DNA of 49,117 nt. It comes from Chloroflexota bacterium. Lineage in GTDB: Bacteria; Chloroflexota; Limnocylindria; Limnocylindrales; CSP1-4. Shown here in pieces: positions 30,086-39,428 of the stretch (positions within the stretch are counted from its first letter, which is position 1; every line of letters starts with the position of its first letter). The notes below the pieces were generated by a model, which saw only the letters and a program-made list of their open reading frames with translations, was not told the DNA's origin and searched no databases. The stretch spans positions 1 through 49,117 of the forward strand of contig VEOW01000120.1 in assembly GCA_012026785.1 (NCBI GenBank), written 5' to 3'. A program made the position numbers and the translations under genes.

Positions 30086-30548
30086 AGACGTCCTCGTGCT
30101 CTCCCATCCCATATTTGTGGATTGCCGTGCCGATATGCTTGAAGCCGTAGCTAGTCGCCAGGCTGACGATGCCGCCCTTACGTCCGCGCCGGTGTGTCAT
30201 GTAGCCCTGAGCCACTCCCCTGCTTCGCCAGTCACGGATGATCCAAGTGAGGAGTGCGGTCCCAATCCCTCGATTCCTGTACTCGGGTGAGACGTAGAGA
30301 GTTGCGAGCTTCTCACGGTCCGCTTTCGGCTTGTAAATGGCCGCTCCAACGATGTGTCCCTCTGCATCGACTGCGACAACAGTGCGCGCCTTGGGTTGGT
30401 CGCCCACGCCGAGTGTGCGCTTCAACCAAGCGTCGAATCCTGGGTACAGCACCGCGAAACCCTCAAGCAGTGCACTCGTCCCAGCCCAATCCGCTGGCTG
30501 CCACGAACGCAGCACTACGGGCATGCCGGTAGCGTCAGAAACGATCAT
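30000..30548 (-). CDS. GNAT family N-acetyltransferase
   Basis: KLATLYVSPEYRNRGIGTALLTWIIRDWRSRG. Confidence 0.88.
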   Translation of the reverse strand: MIVSDATGMPVVLRSWQPADWAGTSALLEGFAVLYPGFDAWLKRTLGVGDQPKARTVVAVDAEGHIVGAAIYKPKADREKLATLYVSPEYRNRGIGTALLTWIIRDWRSRGVAQGYMTHRRGRKGGIVSLATSYGFKHIGTAIHKYGMGEHEDVYEWRDQADMATFDTPRVREGPVRRGQAL

Positions 30549-32662
30549 TGGATTCGTCCTCGGCCACGTAAGTAGAGATCGGTGAACGTCGCGTCCGAGA
30601 TCTCACGGGGAGCTTGTGGCGCCCGCTTTACGATGCGCCGAACCAGAGTCGCCGGTACCGTCGAGGCGAATACCTCGGTTCCAACGAACCTGAGAGCCTG
30701 CGCCAGCCCAGCGCGCGCGGTTCCCGCGACCTGCTCCAGTCTCCACACACCTAGGTGACGATATCGATCGAAGAGCTCCTCGGGCGTTCCGACATGGATT
30801 TCCTCCAGCTGTGAGGCTGCGACAATACCCGGAGCCTCGATGGCCGCGGGACCAGTTCCGCTCATATACCAAAGAATTCGGGCAGGAGCGACGAGACGGA
30901 TGCCCACTGGGCTCCGATAGTAGACATGTTCGCGACTCAGGCCTAACCCTTCAGGCCTTCGGAACAACCCCGCCGGTCGTCCAAGCAACTCCACCGAGAA
31001 TTCCTGTCGAATGGGGATTAGGTAGTTCTTGATGCCTGTGCCAACCACCTTGGCCGGCCACCAATAGCGCTCCCATTCGGCGGCAGCCATGATCGTGAGC
31101 GTTGCGACCTGCGATGGTGCCACTGCGCGGCATTGTCGGGACGCCTCGACCGCCGCTGCCCCGATAGTCAAAGGCTGGCCGACCGCATCAATGACGAGAC
31201 CTACCAGGTGCGTCCCGTCGCGCGAATACCCATCCTCAAAGGCAGCTGATTGAATGTGGCGCGATGGGTATTGGTCCTCAATCCGAATGCATGCCGCGCC
31301 CGTGGCCAGCGCCGCTAGGCGCAGGGTCCTCATCAATTGGCGCGCCAGCGTCGGTGCAAGGGCAGTCTCGGCGACCCGGGCGAGGCCAACAAGCAAGCAA
31401 CCGCCTTCGGGCTTGTGGACGAGGCACGCCTGAATCGCACCGGCCGCGTCTCGTATAGCCACCCGATCGTATCCTTCGACAGTAAGGCGTCGGACCGATG
31501 AGAGGAACTGCGAGCGTCGTTCGCCCAAGCGGCCGTCGAAGAGGTCGCCGAGAATGTCTGCCTCGCCGCCGGCGAGCAGGTGCAACTCAAACGCGGTCGC
31601 CTCCAGCGAGGCCGGGCGATATGCCTCTATCCGCTCGAGTTCATCGAGTCGAACCAAGGTTTCCGCGGGCCTTAGGATCCTGAGCTGATGCTTCAAGGCG
31701 GCGTCCGCAAGGCAGTCGATAACTTCCTGATCCCGCGTTATGAAGACTTGAAGTCCAGCAGCGATGGCCTCGGCGACATAGCGAATGTCATGCTGTCCTC
31801 GCGGAGAGACAGCGAACGCGGGGTTTCTCTCAACTGCGATCTCTGAGAGTTCGGCGACCAGGATGGCAACGAGTTCGCGGTTGGGTCTGTACTCCGGCAG
31901 TCCGAGTGCGAAGAGGTTGGCGTCCCTGCGAATGTGGTCGGGTGTTCTGTCGATCTCGATATCCAGCTCTGGGGTGCGGACCAGATCGAGTTGATCGACC
32001 AGGTCGTCGTTAAGGAGCGCCTTAGATTCGGCTGCGTCTCGCCGATTGGCCTCTACTAGGTCTCGAATGATGTTCATGTCGACCGATGCACGCACCTCGA
32101 CAGGGCCCCGTCCTGAAAACAACGTTGGTTGACCATGGTCCCGCCACCAACTAACGAGAGTCGTGGCCTGTTGCCCTCGGCCACCCCGCTCTCCGCGCCG
32201 CTCGAATCCAAGGCTTGACCACATCCGTCCAAGTCCGTAGTCCAGTCGACACCACACACCAATACCTGCGCTAGTGGCGTGTAGTCTGGACAGATGCTCG
32301 ATCAGGAGCCGGGCGATCCCGCGATTACGAACGGATGGCGCCGTGACAAGTTGTGTCAACCTGATCGCATTCCCGCTAGATCGAAACAGCGCAAAGCCGC
32401 TCACCTGGCCATCTCGGTCACGTGCAAGCAACAGCCAACGGCGACGCGCGGCTTCGAAGTAGACGGCCCGGGGAAGGAGACCAACGGTGGCACGTGCAAG
32501 GTCACCAAGCGCCACAGCTTGATCGATCGCCGCTCGGTCCCCTGGATCCGCCACCACCAACTCGATGCCGAGATCATTCGGTGCACCCCTCGACTCAGGT
32601 ACGTCGCCAGTCGCGACGTTCGTGTCCCTTGTCGGTGCGAGTCGTGACGGGTTGGTTGTCAT
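30545..32662 (-). CDS. Multidomain GNAT - PIN - ASCH/PUA-like protein (705 aa)
   Basis: LTQLVTAPSVRNRGIARLLIEHLSRL (GNAT); VDMNIIRDLVE and GQHDIRYVAEAIAAGLQVFITRDQEVID (PIN); RLVAPARILWYMSGTGPAAIEAPGIVAAS (ASCH/EVE-like). Confidence 0.78.
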   Translation of the reverse strand: MTTNPSRLAPTRDTNVATGDVPESRGAPNDLGIELVVADPGDRAAIDQAVALGDLARATVGLLPRAVYFEAARRRWLLLARDRDGQVSGFALFRSSGNAIRLTQLVTAPSVRNRGIARLLIEHLSRLHATSAGIGVWCRLDYGLGRMWSSLGFERRGERGGRGQQATTLVSWWRDHGQPTLFSGRGPVEVRASVDMNIIRDLVEANRRDAAESKALLNDDLVDQLDLVRTPELDIEIDRTPDHIRRDANLFALGLPEYRPNRELVAILVAELSEIAVERNPAFAVSPRGQHDIRYVAEAIAAGLQVFITRDQEVIDCLADAALKHQLRILRPAETLVRLDELERIEAYRPASLEATAFELHLLAGGEADILGDLFDGRLGERRSQFLSSVRRLTVEGYDRVAIRDAAGAIQACLVHKPEGGCLLVGLARVAETALAPTLARQLMRTLRLAALATGAACIRIEDQYPSRHIQSAAFEDGYSRDGTHLVGLVIDAVGQPLTIGAAAVEASRQCRAVAPSQVATLTIMAAAEWERYWWPAKVVGTGIKNYLIPIRQEFSVELLGRPAGLFRRPEGLGLSREHVYYRSPVGIRLVAPARILWYMSGTGPAAIEAPGIVAASQLEEIHVGTPEELFDRYRHLGVWRLEQVAGTARAGLAQALRFVGTEVFASTVPATLVRRIVKRAPQAPREISDATFTDLYLRGRGRIQ

Positions 32663-32786
32663 TTCGATTCAGCGCAGATGGGCGCGCTGTCCCAGTCTTC
32701 ACCCGTAGGATCCAGCCCAGCGCGATGCTGCCAACCGCAACTGGATGCGCCGCCGGCGTGGGGCGTCTCCGTGCGCCGCCGCGCCC

Positions 32787-33380
32787 TCACGGCGCGATCA
32801 CCTTGAGCACCTCGTCGCCATAGTGGTTGATCACCTTGATGGTGATCCTGCCCGAGCGGGGGCGCGGGAAGGGGCGGGAGACGGTCGAGTTGATGGTCGC
32901 CCAAGCGTCGTCGGAGATGTCGGCGCGCAGGGGCGCGGCGGAGCTTGTCGTAGGGGTCATCGGAGCCGGTGAAGTAGGCGTGGCGGACGAAGAAGGCGTC
33001 GCCGTCGTAGTCGGTGTCGAGGAACCAGGCGGCGATGTCGTCGGTCGAGGAGGAGCGGACCTGGCCCGTGGTCGGGTCGTAGACGTCGAGGCCGCGGATC
33101 TCGACCTGGAGGTGCGGATCGGAGGCCGAGCCATTCGAGGGGACCTCTCGGACCTCGATGTCGGGCTCGCCGAAGACCATGAACAGGTTGCCGGTGCCGG
33201 TCTTCTTGAGCAGCTCGTCGCCCATCGCCAGGTCGGGGTTCATCCGGGCACGCACGATCGTCAGGCGCCCGAGGCTCGAGGCCTCCTCCACCACCAGGGG
33301 GTCGAACGCGAAGCCGCACACGACGAGCAGGTCGGCGATCTTGACGGCCTCCTTGGCGGCGTCGCGGACGAGCTCGGTCA
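32787..33380 (-). pseudogene. Truncated and frameshifted duplicate of type III DNA methyltransferase C-terminus
   Basis: TELVRDAAKEAVKIADLLVVCGFAFDPLV ... nearly identical to the C-terminus of the CDS at 36555; frame switches near 32940. Confidence 0.9.
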
Positions 33381-33587
33381 ACTCGGCAGGTCCAGGTTCT
33401 TGGCCGGCTTGCGCTCGAGTCGGGCGACGAGCATGTCGGGTCGACCAGCCTGACGAACGACTTCAAGACGCAGGTTCATCTCGGACCTGCCGCCATATCG
33501 GGCGACGACGCGCTGATAATCCGCTTCCGTGAACTCGACACGACCGCCGGCGCGGTCGAGCAGGATCGTGAGCGTGCTGTAGGCCAT
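33378..33587 (-). CDS. Small hypothetical protein (69 aa)
   Basis: MAYSTLTILLDRAGGRVEFTEADYQRVVARYGGRSEMNLRLEVVRQAGRPDMLVARLE; adjacent to XRE gene. Confidence 0.5.
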   Translation of the reverse strand: MAYSTLTILLDRAGGRVEFTEADYQRVVARYGGRSEMNLRLEVVRQAGRPDMLVARLERKPAKNLDLPS

Positions 33588-33888
33588 CGCCGTGCGATGG
33601 CGCTGGGTCCGAGCGGCATCGCCGGCGCCGTCAGCCACGCGCGGCTCTCGCCGACGTCAGAAGGGACTCGTCGCGGGAGACCGCTCGTGCGTGCGCGGTT
33701 TCGCACCGCTCGTCCGGAGTCTCGAGCAGCGCGAGACTCCCGTGCCGCCAGCCTGGCTCGAACACTTCCCTCCCCCGCCTCGCAGTACGACCTGGGGGGC
33801 CGTGCCCGACTATACGGCCAGACCCTGGGGCCTCGTCTATGGAGGAAAACCCTCCCCGGCATCGAGTCGCGCGCCGGAGCTCGCGGGT

Positions 33889-34173
33889 TCAGTCGCTGAC
33901 GAGCTCGAGCCTGACCCGACGATGCGACACGGCGGCGGCGTAGCGGTCGAGCGTCGAGTACCGGATGTCGCCCTTGGCCGACTCGATCTCCGCGACGACT
34001 GACTGGCCGACGCGCATGGCCTTGGCGACGGCGGCCTGCGTCAGCCCGTTGGCCTTCCGCTCCGCCACCAGCCGCTGGATGAGCCGCTGGCGCCGAATTT
34101 CGGCCTCCAGGAGTTCGGCGTATTCGGGGTTGGCTTCGATCCGGTGCTGGATCGACAGATCCAGGTCGTCCAT
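33889..34173 (-). CDS. XRE-family HTH protein, HigA-like orphan antitoxin
   Basis: RLVAERKANGLTQAAVAKAMRVGQSVVAEIESAKGDIRYSTLDRYAAAV. Confidence 0.9.
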   Translation of the reverse strand: MDDLDLSIQHRIEANPEYAELLEAEIRRQRLIQRLVAERKANGLTQAAVAKAMRVGQSVVAEIESAKGDIRYSTLDRYAAAVSHRRVRLELVSD

Positions 34174-34196
34174 GTGCGCCTCCGTCGTCGGTCACC

Positions 34197-34216
34197 ATAT
34201 CGGTCATGACCGATAT
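34197..34216. promoter_or_regulatory. 20-bp perfect palindrome, putative XRE operator
   Basis: ATATCGGTCATGACCGATAT, 24 bp upstream of the XRE start codon. Confidence 0.8.
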
Positions 34217-34551
34217 CGTCAAACTCACCTAGCTCCCCTGCTCCGCCAGTCATCGCGACGTTTTCGAGCCAGCTCGAGGTCTCGAAGCCCACCGATCGGA
34301 GGACGCGCGACGTCTCGTCGCCGAGCCACCGCGTCCGTTAGTCCTCCATGGCCTCTCGGCCGCCACGCAGTGTGAAAATGATCGCGGCGGTGGGTGGCAG
34401 AGGTCGGGTTACCTTGGTGCCATGAGTCCGTCGTTAGTCTGGTCCCGGCGACCTCGAGGCACCAACGCATTGTTGCTCCCGATCCAGGGAAGCACGCAGG
34501 CTAGAGTCTGAAGGTCGAGGTCGCCCGCCCGCCGCGCTGGAGAGGAGCGGT

Positions 34552-35067
34552 GTGGTCATGGACGTCGTCTACGAACGCTGTGCCGGGCTCGACATCCACC
34601 GCGACACCGTCGTCGCCTGCGCGATCACGCCCGAGGCCCGTGAGATCCGCACGTTCGGGACGATGACCGCCGAGCTGCTGGGTCTGGCCGACTGGCTGGT
34701 GGAGCACGGGGTGACGACCGTCGCGATGGAGTCGACCGGCGTCTACTGGAAGCCGATCTGGAACCTGCTCGAGGGCCACGACCTCGAGCTCCTGCTCGTC
34801 AATGCCCGCCACATGCGGGCCGTGCCGGGGCGTAAGACCGACGTCCATGACGCCGAGTGGATCGCCGACCTGCTGCGCCACGGCCTGCTGCGGCCGTCCT
34901 TCGTGCCCGACCGGGCCGGCCGGGAGCTGCGCGAGCTGGTCCGCTACCGCAAGAGTCTCGTCGGCGAGCGGAGCCGCGAGGCCGAGCGCCTGCACAAGGT
35001 CCTCGAGGGCGCCAATATCAAGCTCGGCGCGGTCGCGACCAACATCCTCGGCGCGTCGGGCCGGTAG
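34552..35067 (+). mobile_element. IS110-family transposase remnant (N-terminal DEDD domain only)
   Basis: YERCAGLDIHRDTVVACAI ... VAMESTGVYWKPIWNLLE ... NARHMRAVPGRKTDVHDAEWIADLLRHGLL; stop after NILGASGR, C-terminal domain missing. Confidence 0.93.
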
Positions 35068-35587
35068 GTCGCTGCGCGGACGCCACATAAGACCCTGACC
35101 GGCGCCTCGGCTGACAGGTTCGTGGCGGTCGTCATTCCGTCCTGCGCCTTAGCCGATCTGCTTGGGCTTCAAGGTGAGCTGTGGCCCGACGATAAGCATC
35201 GAGGAGTTCGGGGTCTGGCTCCAGGACACCGTCCAAGTCAGCCTCGGCGTTGCCGATTAGCGCCCGCAGCCGGAGCACGTTCTCGAGCTGCAATAGCAGG
35301 CGCGAAATGTGCTCAGGGTCCATGGAGGCCATTTCGGGCTCCCTACTACACCGGGATCCTCGCAGCTGCGCAGTTCTATGCAGCTGAGACTGCATATTCC
35401 CATGCTGTTCGATTTGGAACCAGCAGGTTGTCCACGAAGTTTCGAACGCTCACTCTCAGCCAGCTGGATTCTGTCCACAGTTCGTCCACACCGATGAGAA
35501 CGTATGTTCGCGTAAGTGCGGACGCCGATCGCCGCATCGGCGTGGATCAGCGCTTGTGGGAGACGTTGCTCGCGACTGGATGCGTAG

Positions 35588-35956
35588 CTAAAGCGGATCT
35601 GGAAGGGGCTCTCGAATCGAAGCCGCGACGTCCTGCGCCCACCTCTTCGCGTCGGTGAGGTCGCCTCCTGCGGGAACTGTGCCGCGATACCGCCAGTCGC
35701 AACTCAGCTTCTGGAGCTTCCGGTACCCCGCGGGCCCGGCCGCGCTGCTCGCCAGGTGGTACACCGCCGCCATGCGATCGGAATGCTCGCCATGGTGCTC
35801 GTTGTGATCAGCTAATCGCGCTTCTATCACTTGGACGAGTGCGTAGAAGATGAATGTTGGGACCCAGACGAGCCAGGAACCGCCAGCAGCCTCCAACTTG
35901 GCAGCGAGGCTGGCGTTCGTCTCCGCGGCCGTTCGGTGCGTGTGGCGCTCGGACAC
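35588..35956 (-). CDS. HEPN-like small protein (putative RNase/toxin)
   Basis: WVPTFIFYALVQVIEARLADHNEHHGEHSDRMAAVYHL ... YRKLQKLSCDWRYRGTVP; Rx6H-type motif. Confidence 0.5.
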   Translation of the reverse strand: MSERHTHRTAAETNASLAAKLEAAGGSWLVWVPTFIFYALVQVIEARLADHNEHHGEHSDRMAAVYHLASSAAGPAGYRKLQKLSCDWRYRGTVPAGGDLTDAKRWAQDVAASIREPLPDPL

Positions 35957-35961
35957 TCAGA

Positions 35962-36387
35962 CTAACGCACCGGGTGGACCTGAACGTAGCCGGCGTGGTC
36001 AATGTCGGTCGCCTCGACCACGTCGTAGTCAAACGCCTTCCCGCTCCGCTTTACCAACGGGAAGATACGATCCTCGATGTTGTCGATCGTGTCCGCCCAA
36101 CTTCCGCTTGCGGCAACGAGGAAGTGAACTCGGGGACCGGCGCTGCGGGCCCTGATCCACAGTATGTTCTGGATCCCGGAGACGGCAGCCACGAATGTCT
36201 CGACCGAGCGTTCGACGGCGAGCCCAACGTTGTCCCAGTTGGATGGTGCCTGCGGCTGCACAGAGGGCGACGACGGCTCTGGTGGGCCAGAGAACGCGCG
36301 CCGGACGCGATCAAGGAGCGATGGAGTGGTGCTAGGTGGATCGAGAGTCGGCAAGGCTGGTCGCGCCTCTAGCGTGGGCATTGGCAC
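35962..36387 (-). CDS. Hypothetical protein paired with HEPN-like gene
   Basis: ASGSWADTIDNIEDRIFPLVKRSGKAFDYDVVEA; 5 bp upstream of the HEPN-like CDS. Confidence 0.5.
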   Translation of the reverse strand: MPMPTLEARPALPTLDPPSTTPSLLDRVRRAFSGPPEPSSPSVQPQAPSNWDNVGLAVERSVETFVAAVSGIQNILWIRARSAGPRVHFLVAASGSWADTIDNIEDRIFPLVKRSGKAFDYDVVEATDIDHAGYVQVHPVR

Positions 36388-36554
36388 CCTCTCACCCCTC
36401 CCCTCTCCGTTGGAATCGACCCAACAGGGAGTTCCTTGCAGGCGAATAGTACTGACGTGTCAATGCGGGTGCTCAACTTAGGAGACGTCAAGGGTTGGAC
36501 TCACGTTTCTATGGGTGATCGACATGGCACAGCTCATAAAGCACAGGGATCCGC

Positions 36555-39197
36555 TCACCGCAGCACCATGACCTTCAGGACCTCATCGCCGTAGTGGTTG
36601 ATGACCTTGATGGCGATCTTGCCCGAGCGCGGGCGCGGGAAGGGGCGGGAGACGGTCGAGTTGACAGAGTCCCAGGCCTCGGGCGCGATGACGCCTTTGA
36701 TCGCACGCCGGAGCTTGTCGTAGGGATCCTCGGCGCCGGTGAAGTAGGCGTGGCGGACGAAGAAGGCGTCGCCGTCGTAGTCGGTGTCGAGGAACCAGGC
36801 GGCGATCGGGTTGTCGCCGCTGTCGAGCGCGGACGTCCGTAGCTCGCCGGTGGTCGGATCGTAAACGTCAAGGCCGCGGATCTCGACCTGGAGCATCGCC
36901 TCGTCGGCCGAGCCGTTCGAGGAGACCTCGCGGACATCGATGTCGGGCTCGCCGAAGACCATGAACAGGTTGCCGGTGCCGGTCTTCTTGAGCAGGTCCT
37001 CCCCCATCGCGAGGTCGGGGTTCATCCGGGCGCGCAGGATCGTCAGGCGCCCGAGGCTCGATGCCTCCTCCCCTACAAGCGGGTCGAACGCGAAGCCGCA
37101 CACAACGAGCAGGTCGGCGATCTTGACGGCCTCCTTGGCGGCGTCTCGGACCAGTTCGGGGCCGACGGTCCCAAACTCGGGGCCGATGGCGATCGCCGCC
37201 GTCCTGGCCTTGCCGCTCTCGGTGTACTCCCCTACCCCCTGGACGTAGACGCCCGGGTACGGGTCGAGCCGGCTGAATTCGAGCCGCTCGTTGCGCTTGG
37301 TGTTCTGGACGCCGGCACGGCGGAGGTTGTCGAGGATCGTCGTGACGAAGCGGCTGGCGTCGACCGACTCGACGGGCGCCGGGATCTCGGGCGACTCGTC
37401 CTCCGGCCCGGTTCGAAGGACACGGTGCGGCGACAGGCTCTCGACCGTGAACGGGCCCGACACGCGCACGACCTTGCGGTCCTCGTACGGGCGGTCGAAC
37501 AGGGTCTCGGTCTCGGCGTGGCGCGCGATGGCGGCGTCGATCTCCTCGCGCGTCATGCCCTCGCGGATGTCGGGGTTCTGGGCGATCGACTTCAGGGTCA
37601 CGTGCGGCACGCGCTCGTACACGAAGCCCCGACGGACATCGCCGGTCGTCGCCGGCATCGGGCTCGGCGGCGCCTGGCCGGTCAGCTCGGTTTCCTTGCG
37701 GACGCCGGCCTCCGAGTCGGCGAGCAGGTACCACGGGTACTTCGCGGCCATCAGCCTCGAGCGTGCGAGGGCGAGCGCGACGCGGCTCGTGTCGATCGTG
37801 ATCCAGCGCCTCCCCCACTGCTCGGCGACGTAGGCCGTCGTGCCAGAGCCGCACGTCGGGGCGAGCACAAGGTCGCCGGGATCTGTCGTCATCAGGAGAG
37901 CGCGCTCCATGATCTTGGTGTTTGTCTGGACGACATACACCTTTTCCATCGCGCTGCCTGACTGCGTGTCTTCCCAGACGTTGTTGTAGGGAAACGCGGG
38001 AAAGTCCTCGAGATAACGGATGTAGGACAGGCCGCCCCCGGTGGCGGCTACTCTTCCGGCCGCGATGAGGCGCTCCATCCCAGTTCGATTCGTCTTCCAC
38101 TCGCCCGACGTTGGCAGGTACTCCCGACCGTCGACGGCAACGGGGTAATTCCCGGTCCTGGCCTCTCGGATTCGGGGTGACGTGAGGATCTGGTAGCGGA
38201 GTACACGGCCGGCAATTGGGACGGAGCCGGACCTCTCACTCGGTGTCAGCCGCCGACGCCTCCCGTTGGGCTCTTCAACTGTGTCATACGCGTCCGACCC
38301 GGCAAGGCCGACGCCTTTCGGCCGGTAGATCGGCCGATACTTGGCCGCCCCGCGCTCTTTCGCGTACCACAGGACGTAATCAGCCGTTGGCGCAAGGAAT
38401 TCGCTGGTCGCCCCGGCTGTCTTTCTGAACGCGATCTGCGAAATGAAGTTGCTCGGGTGGAAGACCTCATCGAGGATCGAGCGGACCAGATGGACGTTCT
38501 CGTCGCCGATCTGGACGAATACCGATCCACTGGGCGTAAGGAGATCCCGTGCGACGTTGAACCTGTCGCGAAGGTAGCTCAGGTATGAATTGACGCCGAG
38601 CTCCCACGTGTCGCGGTAGGCGCGAACCTGCTCAGGCTGGCGGGTGAGATCTGTTAGCTTGCCATCCTTGACGTCGGTCCGGCGAGTCGAGACCTGCCAG
38701 TTCGAGCCGAACTTGATCCCGTACGGCGGGTCGACGTAGATCGTCTGGACCTGGCCCTTGAGGCCCTCCTTCTCGGCGAGGCTGGTCATGACCAGCAGGG
38801 AGTCGCCGAGGATCATCCGGTTCGACCATTTGCCGGCGTGGCGGTAGAAGTCGACCTTCTCGTCGAACGTCAGGTCCGTGTACGGCCCGAAGAAGCCGAG
38901 CTGCTCCTCGGTCCGGCGGCCCTCGCTCGTCGAGCGCAGGTCCTCGATCAGCGCGAGCGGGTCGATCGTCTCCTGGATGTAGATCGGGACCGCCGGCACC
39001 TCGAGGTCGCGGCCGTCCTGCTCGTCCTTGCCCTTCCAGACAAGCTGCGGGTCGAGGGTCGGGTCGCGCGGGTAGCGCAGGATGGTCGGCCTCTTCTCTT
39101 CGTCCCGGACGAACGACTCGAGCTCGGCGGTCGGGATGTTCGGGCGGCTCGCGCCATCGTGCCCGAGCGAGCGGACGGGCGTGATCTTGTCAGACAT
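36555..39197 (-). CDS. Type III restriction-modification DNA methyltransferase (Mod, beta-class N6-adenine)
   Basis: IYVDPPYGIKFGSNWQ (DPPY) followed by LAPTCGSGTTAYVAEQWGRRWITID. Confidence 0.92.
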   Translation of the reverse strand: MSDKITPVRSLGHDGASRPNIPTAELESFVRDEEKRPTILRYPRDPTLDPQLVWKGKDEQDGRDLEVPAVPIYIQETIDPLALIEDLRSTSEGRRTEEQLGFFGPYTDLTFDEKVDFYRHAGKWSNRMILGDSLLVMTSLAEKEGLKGQVQTIYVDPPYGIKFGSNWQVSTRRTDVKDGKLTDLTRQPEQVRAYRDTWELGVNSYLSYLRDRFNVARDLLTPSGSVFVQIGDENVHLVRSILDEVFHPSNFISQIAFRKTAGATSEFLAPTADYVLWYAKERGAAKYRPIYRPKGVGLAGSDAYDTVEEPNGRRRRLTPSERSGSVPIAGRVLRYQILTSPRIREARTGNYPVAVDGREYLPTSGEWKTNRTGMERLIAAGRVAATGGGLSYIRYLEDFPAFPYNNVWEDTQSGSAMEKVYVVQTNTKIMERALLMTTDPGDLVLAPTCGSGTTAYVAEQWGRRWITIDTSRVALALARSRLMAAKYPWYLLADSEAGVRKETELTGQAPPSPMPATTGDVRRGFVYERVPHVTLKSIAQNPDIREGMTREEIDAAIARHAETETLFDRPYEDRKVVRVSGPFTVESLSPHRVLRTGPEDESPEIPAPVESVDASRFVTTILDNLRRAGVQNTKRNERLEFSRLDPYPGVYVQGVGEYTESGKARTAAIAIGPEFGTVGPELVRDAAKEAVKIADLLVVCGFAFDPLVGEEASSLGRLTILRARMNPDLAMGEDLLKKTGTGNLFMVFGEPDIDVREVSSNGSADEAMLQVEIRGLDVYDPTTGELRTSALDSGDNPIAAWFLDTDYDGDAFFVRHAYFTGAEDPYDKLRRAIKGVIAPEAWDSVNSTVSRPFPRPRSGKIAIKVINHYGDEVLKVMVLR

Positions 39198-39428
39198 GAC
39201 TGATTCCGGGCTCGATGGTTGAATGTTGACCTGCGATCCGAACCAGGCGCGTAGGCAGGTCCGGCATGACAATCGGCGGCGTCGGGCGCTGTGCTGGTCG
39301 TGCGGCCCCCGATTCGCCTAGAAAGCGTCGAAGCAGGCTGATCATGCCCTTCCTCCGGCTGGCGAGTAAGCCGCAGTGAACCGCCGAACCGGACAATCCT
39401 CGCCCGCCGACCATGTCGCGAGGTCGGC

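Noticed and set aside
32787-33380. Intact second methyltransferase
   Set aside because: Lacks DPPY and SAM-binding motifs and changes frame near 32940; treated as a pseudogene.
35132-35332. 66-aa minus ORF MASMDPEHISRLLLQLENVLRLRALIGNAEADLDG
   Set aside because: Could be real, but no recognised domain and it lies next to the IS110 breakpoint; evidence too weak to call.
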